From contig CALQNE010000171.1 of NCBI GenBank assembly GCA_943331855.1, positions 1-7,763 on the forward strand: DNA of 7,763 nt. The letters run 5' to 3'. Under the pieces are notes generated by a model. The model was given only the letters and a program-made list of their open reading frames with translations, made no database searches and was not told the origin of the DNA. Source of the stretch: Bordetella parapertussis. GTDB lineage: Bacteria; Pseudomonadota; Gammaproteobacteria; Burkholderiales; Burkholderiaceae_B. Shown here one piece after another: positions 4,835-7,763 of the stretch (the stretch's first letter is position 1; each line of letters begins with the position of its first letter). A program made the position numbers and the translations under genes.

Positions 4835-5590
4835 TCACGCCTCGCCAATCAGAGGGCATTGTTTTAGCAATACAAAATCAGCACCTTGTGTTGGTTCCGC
4901 AAATATTGCCAATGCCTTAAAAGCGCATAAAGGAAGAGGATCGAACTGCAGATGCGCTGCGTTCATCAAAGCACCAATCTCAGCTTCAGTGGCCTGCTCA
5001 AGTGAGCCTGTCAACGAAAAATGAAATCGAAACCGATCTAGTACGTAGGGATAGCCCCAGCGCACGAGCAAAGCGTCCTCCTCGGGCGACAACGTCACTT
5101 GACGACGCCGCGCAAGCTCAGCCGAACTGAGTGGGTCGACTAATTCTTGCAATGACGTGACACAAAGCGCTTCAAGCTCTTTGACTTGCTGCAAATCACG
5201 CTCAGGTGTCAAGGCAATAAATTGGTCTAGTCGATTGACACGCAGACGAGGTAATACGAAAGGCTCAATTGTTTGACATAGCGCGTTGACCCGATCGACT
5301 AAATCATTAAAGTGATAACGCTCTGACAGTACAAACGGCGCGCGCATCGTTGCATGAAAACCGTAACGTCTTGGGTGAGCAGTGAATGCTGTCAGCCGCG
5401 CAGGCGAAACAGCAGCAATCACTGGCTGAGGCAAATATTGCTGGCTAGCGGCACAACGCCCCAGCCAGTGACCCGCATGATCCCACCAAGGGCCATCAAC
5501 ATCTGGTGCAAAGTACACCGCGTAGCGATAGGCGCGGTGTGATGTCATCTTGTTTAGATTTGAGAATTCAGCGAGTGCATCAGCTGTCAT
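4835..5590 (-). CDS. DUF1045 phosphonate-operon protein, 2H-phosphoesterase-like
   Basis: Up to 251 residues. The core beginning YRYAVYFAPDVDGPWW and the tail match the DUF1045 family (phosphonate metabolism protein, TIGR03223 type), typically encoded beside C-P lyase genes and about 230 residues long. Two H-x-[ST]-x motifs are visible: HATM at 79-82 within RRYGFHATMRAPF, and HFSL at 190-193 within RFRFHFSLTGSL. They are the paired catalytic motifs of 2H phosphoesterases, which act on cyclic phosphodiesters. The ATG at 5546-5548 (residue 15, giving 237 aa) is as likely a start as the one at 5588-5590: family members begin just before YRYAVY, and neither start has a clear ribosome-binding site. 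It is divergent from phnG across a shared promoter region and ends 95 nt before the plcP start. Its likely role is an accessory step with C-P lyase, perhaps opening the cyclic ribosyl phosphate. That role is inferred. Confidence 0.87.
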   Translation of the reverse strand: MTADALAEFSNLNKMTSHRAYRYAVYFAPDVDGPWWDHAGHWLGRCAASQQYLPQPVIAAVSPARLTAFTAHPRRYGFHATMRAPFVLSERYHFNDLVDRVNALCQTIEPFVLPRLRVNRLDQFIALTPERDLQQVKELEALCVTSLQELVDPLSSAELARRRQVTLSPEEDALLVRWGYPYVLDRFRFHFSLTGSLEQATEAEIGALMNAAHLQFDPLPLCAFKALAIFAEPTQGADFVLLKQCPLIGEA

Positions 5591-5637
5591 AAAACGTTTA
5601 TATCGATGTCATCAAAATTAAATGTTGCGCCTTTAAT
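5584..5637 (+). promoter_or_regulatory. Candidate Pho-box promoter of the phnGHI operon
   Basis: Plus-strand 7-mers in 11-bp steps: CTGTCAT (5584-5590), CGTTTAT (5595-5601), ATGTCAT (5606-5612) and ATTAAAT (5617-5623), with 4-nt spacers AAAA, ATCG and CAAA. The two good half-sites are exactly 22 bp apart. A -10-like TTTAAT lies at 5632-5637, 8 bp after the last repeat, giving a leader of about 60 nt to the phnG start. The first CTGTCAT coincides with the start codons ATGACAG of one DUF1045 start choice, so part of that match may be coding. The region may also drive the divergent DUF1045 gene. Confidence 0.5.
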
Positions 5638-5646
5638 CTGCAACAT
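5622..5646 (+). repeat. Perfect 7-bp inverted repeat around the phnG -10 region
   Basis: ATGTTGC (5622-5628) and GCAACAT (5640-5646) flank an 11-nt loop that contains the -10-like TTTAAT. A third ATGTTGC begins at the phnG start codon (5706-5712). As DNA it could be an operator overlapping the promoter; as RNA it would be a weak hairpin only if transcription began upstream. GntR-family PhnF repressors control some phn operons, but no link to this sequence can be shown here. Confidence 0.35.
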
Positions 5647-5705
5647 CTGGGCTCTTTCAACCAACTGACCGCTTCGCGATCAATACTTAAGAATTTAACA
5701 AGCGA

Positions 5706-6209
5706 ATGTTGCAGGCATCTGACAGTGTGATTTCAACAACAAACTTCTCTCGCGCAGAATGGCTAGCATTACTGGCGCGTGCACCACTTGATCTACTTGA
5801 ACAGGTCTTAAAAGACCATACGCAAGAAGCACCCCTGTGGTTACGACCTCCCGAGACCGGACTAATGATGGTAGAAGGTCGAGCAGGCGGAACAGGTGAA
5901 CGCTTTAATTTAGGCGAGGTAACCGTCACCCGTTGTGCCTTACGTCTGCCAAATGCACAGAAAGTAGATCCAGTCGGTATTGCCTATGTGGTTGGTCGCT
6001 CGCATCGTCACGCGTACCTTGCTGCGATCGCAGATGCACTCTTACTCAGCGACGCGTGGCAAGACCATCTAAAACAGACCTTACTGGCACCGATCAAAGA
6101 ATTGGTTGCTCAGCAAAATAGTGCTCGGCAGACACATGCCAACTCAAGCAAAGTTGATTTTTTTACCGTTGCACGCGAGAGCGGCGCGGGTCAGGATGAT
6201 GAGGATTAA
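5706..6209 (+). CDS. phnG: Carbon-phosphorus lyase complex subunit PhnG
   Basis: A 167-residue homologue of PhnG (E. coli about 150). The hallmark stretch RPPETGLMMVEGRAGGTGER lies at about residues 47-66 and is followed by FNLGEVTVTRCALRL. YVVGRSHRHAYLAAIADALL (94-113) and the C-terminal VDFFTVAR (150-157) also match. PhnG, PhnH, PhnI and PhnJ form the cytoplasmic C-P lyase core; with PhnI it takes part in attaching the phosphonate to ribose 5'-triphosphate in exchange for adenine. The ATG at 5706 is the only good start near the family N-terminus, although its Shine-Dalgarno is poor. An acidic AGQDDED tail carries the GAGGA ribosome-binding site for phnH, which starts 2 nt after the stop codon. 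It is first in the operon, so its promoter region (5584-5637) would control the whole C-P lyase unit. The family call is sure. Confidence 0.95.
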   Translation: MLQASDSVISTTNFSRAEWLALLARAPLDLLEQVLKDHTQEAPLWLRPPETGLMMVEGRAGGTGERFNLGEVTVTRCALRLPNAQKVDPVGIAYVVGRSHRHAYLAAIADALLLSDAWQDHLKQTLLAPIKELVAQQNSARQTHANSSKVDFFTVARESGAGQDDED

Positions 6210-6211
6210 GC

Positions 6212-6859
6212 ATGACAGCCGTGAATCTTTCTGAGGTCGGTGCTGGCTTTCAAGATATTGCGCTCGGCAGTCAAAGTGTATTTAGAGCTGCGCTTGAAGC
6301 CCTGTCTTACCCTGGTCGCCAAGTCGCCGTGAACGCGTCCTTTGATACACCAACCACGGCAAGTCGTAGTTCGAGTGGCTTGCTGCTCGCCTTGCTTGAG
6401 CCCGGCTCACGCCTTTGGCTTTCCCCAAGCTTAATCGGCACTGACGCTGCGGCGTGGATCGTATTTCATACCAACTGCGAAATAACTCAACGTTCGTCTG
6501 ACGCAGAGTTTGCCTGGATTAAACATTGGCAAGAGCTTCCGAAATTTTCATCCTTATGTTTAGGCACGGATGAGTACCCCGATCATTCGACCACATGTGT
6601 GATTGATGTCATGCCCTCTCATGACAACGTGCCGCCTTCTTTATTTACGTTAACTGGGCCTGGGATTAAAGCCGCCACAACAATCGAACTGCAATTCACC
6701 ACGCTAAACGAACGAAACGCTTTTATCCAAGAACGGACGTTGAATCATTCGCTCTTTCCACGAGGAGTCGATCTTTTTTTGGCGACAACTCACGGATTGA
6801 TTGGCCTGCCTCGAACGACCAGCATTGAACTATCTGACGAGGCCTCAAAATGTATGTAG
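6212..6859 (+). CDS. phnH: Carbon-phosphorus lyase complex subunit PhnH
   Basis: A 215-residue PhnH (E. coli 194), the core subunit of the C-P lyase complex with a PLP-transferase-like fold but no cofactor. Recognisable stretches are FRAALEALSYPGRQV (24-38), LLALLEPGSRLWLSP, LTGPGIKAA (about 147-155) and the C-terminal FPRGVDLFLATTHGLIGLPR (about 182-201), all typical of the family. The ATG at 6212 is preceded by GAGG 7 nt upstream, inside the end of phnG, and the two genes are separated by 2 nt. Its last codons overlap the start of phnI (6850-6859), so phnG-phnH-phnI are translationally coupled, as expected for subunits of one complex. Length and motifs are normal, with no sign of decay. Confidence 0.95.
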   Translation: MTAVNLSEVGAGFQDIALGSQSVFRAALEALSYPGRQVAVNASFDTPTTASRSSSGLLLALLEPGSRLWLSPSLIGTDAAAWIVFHTNCEITQRSSDAEFAWIKHWQELPKFSSLCLGTDEYPDHSTTCVIDVMPSHDNVPPSLFTLTGPGIKAATTIELQFTTLNERNAFIQERTLNHSLFPRGVDLFLATTHGLIGLPRTTSIELSDEASKCM

Positions 6860-7763
6860 CCGTCAAAGGTGGCGAACAAGCCATTCTAAGTAGCTATCAA
6901 TTACTTGATCGACAACGGCGTGGCGACCAGACTGTGCCCGAATTATCGATTGCACAAATTCGTCAACAATTGAAGTTAGCAGTCGATCGCGTCATGACTG
7001 AGGGCTCAGTGTTCGACCCCGAACTTGCTGCGCTTGCCATTAAGCAAGCATGCGGAGATCTGGTCGAAGCGATTTTTTTACTACGCGCCTACCGTGCGAC
7101 GTTACCTAGATTGGGTTCAACCAAACCAATCGACACAAGCAAAATGATTCTTGATCGTCGGATTTCGGCAACCTTTAAAGACTTACCTGGTGGACAAGTA
7201 CTCGGGCCCACATACGACTACACCCAGCGACTTCTAGACTTTTCTTTGCTCGAGCGTAATGACGACGTCCCCCTCGCTGTGGCAACCCAAGCAACCGACC
7301 AAACGATTACACCGACGACAGAAGTCCCGCGTGTGATCGATTTATTAAATCAGGAAGGTTTGATCGAAACACATCTCGCACCTGAAAATGATGTCTCGCC
7401 CTTTGACTTAACGCGTCACCCGGTGCGTTTTCCAGCAGATCGCAGCACACGCTTGCAAAATTTAGCCCGAGGAGACGAAGGTTTTCTCTTGGCCATGGCT
7501 TATTCGACCCAGCGTGGCTACGCAAATAGCCACCCTTTTGTTGGTGAAATTCGTTTGGGTTCCGTGGCAATCGAATTAGTTCCTGACGAACTTGGCTTCG
7601 CAATTTCAATTGGCGACATCGAAATTACCGAGTGTCAAATGATTAACCAATTTGCTGGCAGCAAGACTGAGCCACCTCAATTCACACGGGGCTACGGCTT
7701 GGCGTTTGGTCATAGCGAACGTAAAGCGATGGCCATGAGCTTAGTCGATCGTGCCTTAAGAGC
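6850..7763 (+). CDS. phnI: Carbon-phosphorus lyase complex subunit PhnI (3' end beyond window)
   Basis: An open frame of 304 codons from ATG at 6850-6852 to the window edge, without a stop; PhnI is usually about 355-370 residues, so roughly 50-60 residues are missing on the right. The product starts MYVAVKGGEQAI, the standard PhnI N-terminus. It contains LAVDRVMTEGSVFDPELAAL, the stretch GDLVEAIFLLRAYRATLP, KDLPGGQVLGPTYDYTQRLL, RGDEGFLLAMAYSTQRGYA, EPPQFTRGYGLAFGHSERKA and MAMSLVDRAL. PhnI is a purine-nucleosidase-like subunit that, with PhnG, PhnH and PhnL, displaces adenine from ATP by phosphonate. The start overlaps the phnH stop by 10 bp, with GAGG 7 nt before the ATG. The rest of the operon (phnJ, phnK, phnL and so on) is expected to the right. 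The family call is sure. Confidence 0.96.
   Translation, partial: MYVAVKGGEQAILSSYQLLDRQRRGDQTVPELSIAQIRQQLKLAVDRVMTEGSVFDPELAALAIKQACGDLVEAIFLLRAYRATLPRLGSTKPIDTSKMILDRRISATFKDLPGGQVLGPTYDYTQRLLDFSLLERNDDVPLAVATQATDQTITPTTEVPRVIDLLNQEGLIETHLAPENDVSPFDLTRHPVRFPADRSTRLQNLARGDEGFLLAMAYSTQRGYANSHPFVGEIRLGSVAIELVPDELGFAISIGDIEITECQMINQFAGSKTEPPQFTRGYGLAFGHSERKAMAMSLVDRALR

Noticed and set aside
4797..5024. Plus-strand open frame starting at the plcP Pho box
   Set aside because: Antisense to the DUF1045 C-terminus, with no ribosome-binding site and no recognisable product.
5543..5548. Additional TGTCAT Pho-like half-site
   Set aside because: It is the reverse complement of ATGACA, the Met-Thr codons of the alternative DUF1045 start, and has no partner at 11 bp.
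7307..7609. Minus-strand open frame of 100 codons
   Set aside because: It lies entirely opposite phnI, whose protein sequence is unmistakable; it is an antisense shadow.

Overview
The window is a phosphorus-scavenging region of a Gram-negative proteobacterium. The style of the phn genes, the companion DUF1045 protein and the plcP/galactolipid-synthase-type pair suggest a betaproteobacterium of the Burkholderiales, possibly aquatic. This placement is by recognition of protein style and is only moderately sure. GC content is intermediate, and no mobile element, tRNA, rRNA or CRISPR array is visible.

Layout. Positions 1-2153 (minus strand) hold an ABC uptake operon: a periplasmic solute-binding protein (GTG start at 2153), a permease (303-1112), and the first third of a second permease that runs off the left edge. 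Positions 2154-2442 are a divergent regulatory region. Positions 2443-2703 (plus) encode an 86-residue protein of unknown function. Positions 2781-3932 (plus) encode a GT28/MGDG-synthase-type glycosyltransferase. Its 3' end overlaps by 9 bp the convergent metallophosphoesterase gene (3924-4739, minus), a PlcP-like phospholipase C candidate. Positions 4835-5590 (minus) encode a DUF1045 2H-phosphoesterase-like protein of phosphonate operons. After a divergent promoter region come phnG, phnH and the 5' part of phnI (plus), tightly packed with 2-nt and overlapping junctions. These begin the carbon-phosphorus lyase operon, which must continue to the right.

How it fits together. Several intergenic gaps carry 7-bp half-sites resembling CTGTCAT in exact 11-bp register, the geometry of PhoB boxes. 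The clearest are in front of the PlcP-like gene (four half-sites) and the glycosyltransferase gene (three or four); weaker ones lie before the transporter operon, phnG and the small gene. The reading is a Pho regulon cluster combining two responses to phosphate starvation. One imports and cleaves phosphonates (transporter plus C-P lyase). The other recovers phosphate from membrane phospholipids (PlcP releases diacylglycerol) and replaces them with glycolipid (the glycosyltransferase).

The most notable observations are the matched, possibly leaderless architecture of the plcP and glycosyltransferase promoters, a shared promoter sequence before the small gene and phnG, the unknown 86-residue protein placed inside the lipid-renovation unit, and a GT28-type enzyme where the best-known systems use a GT4 enzyme (Agt).
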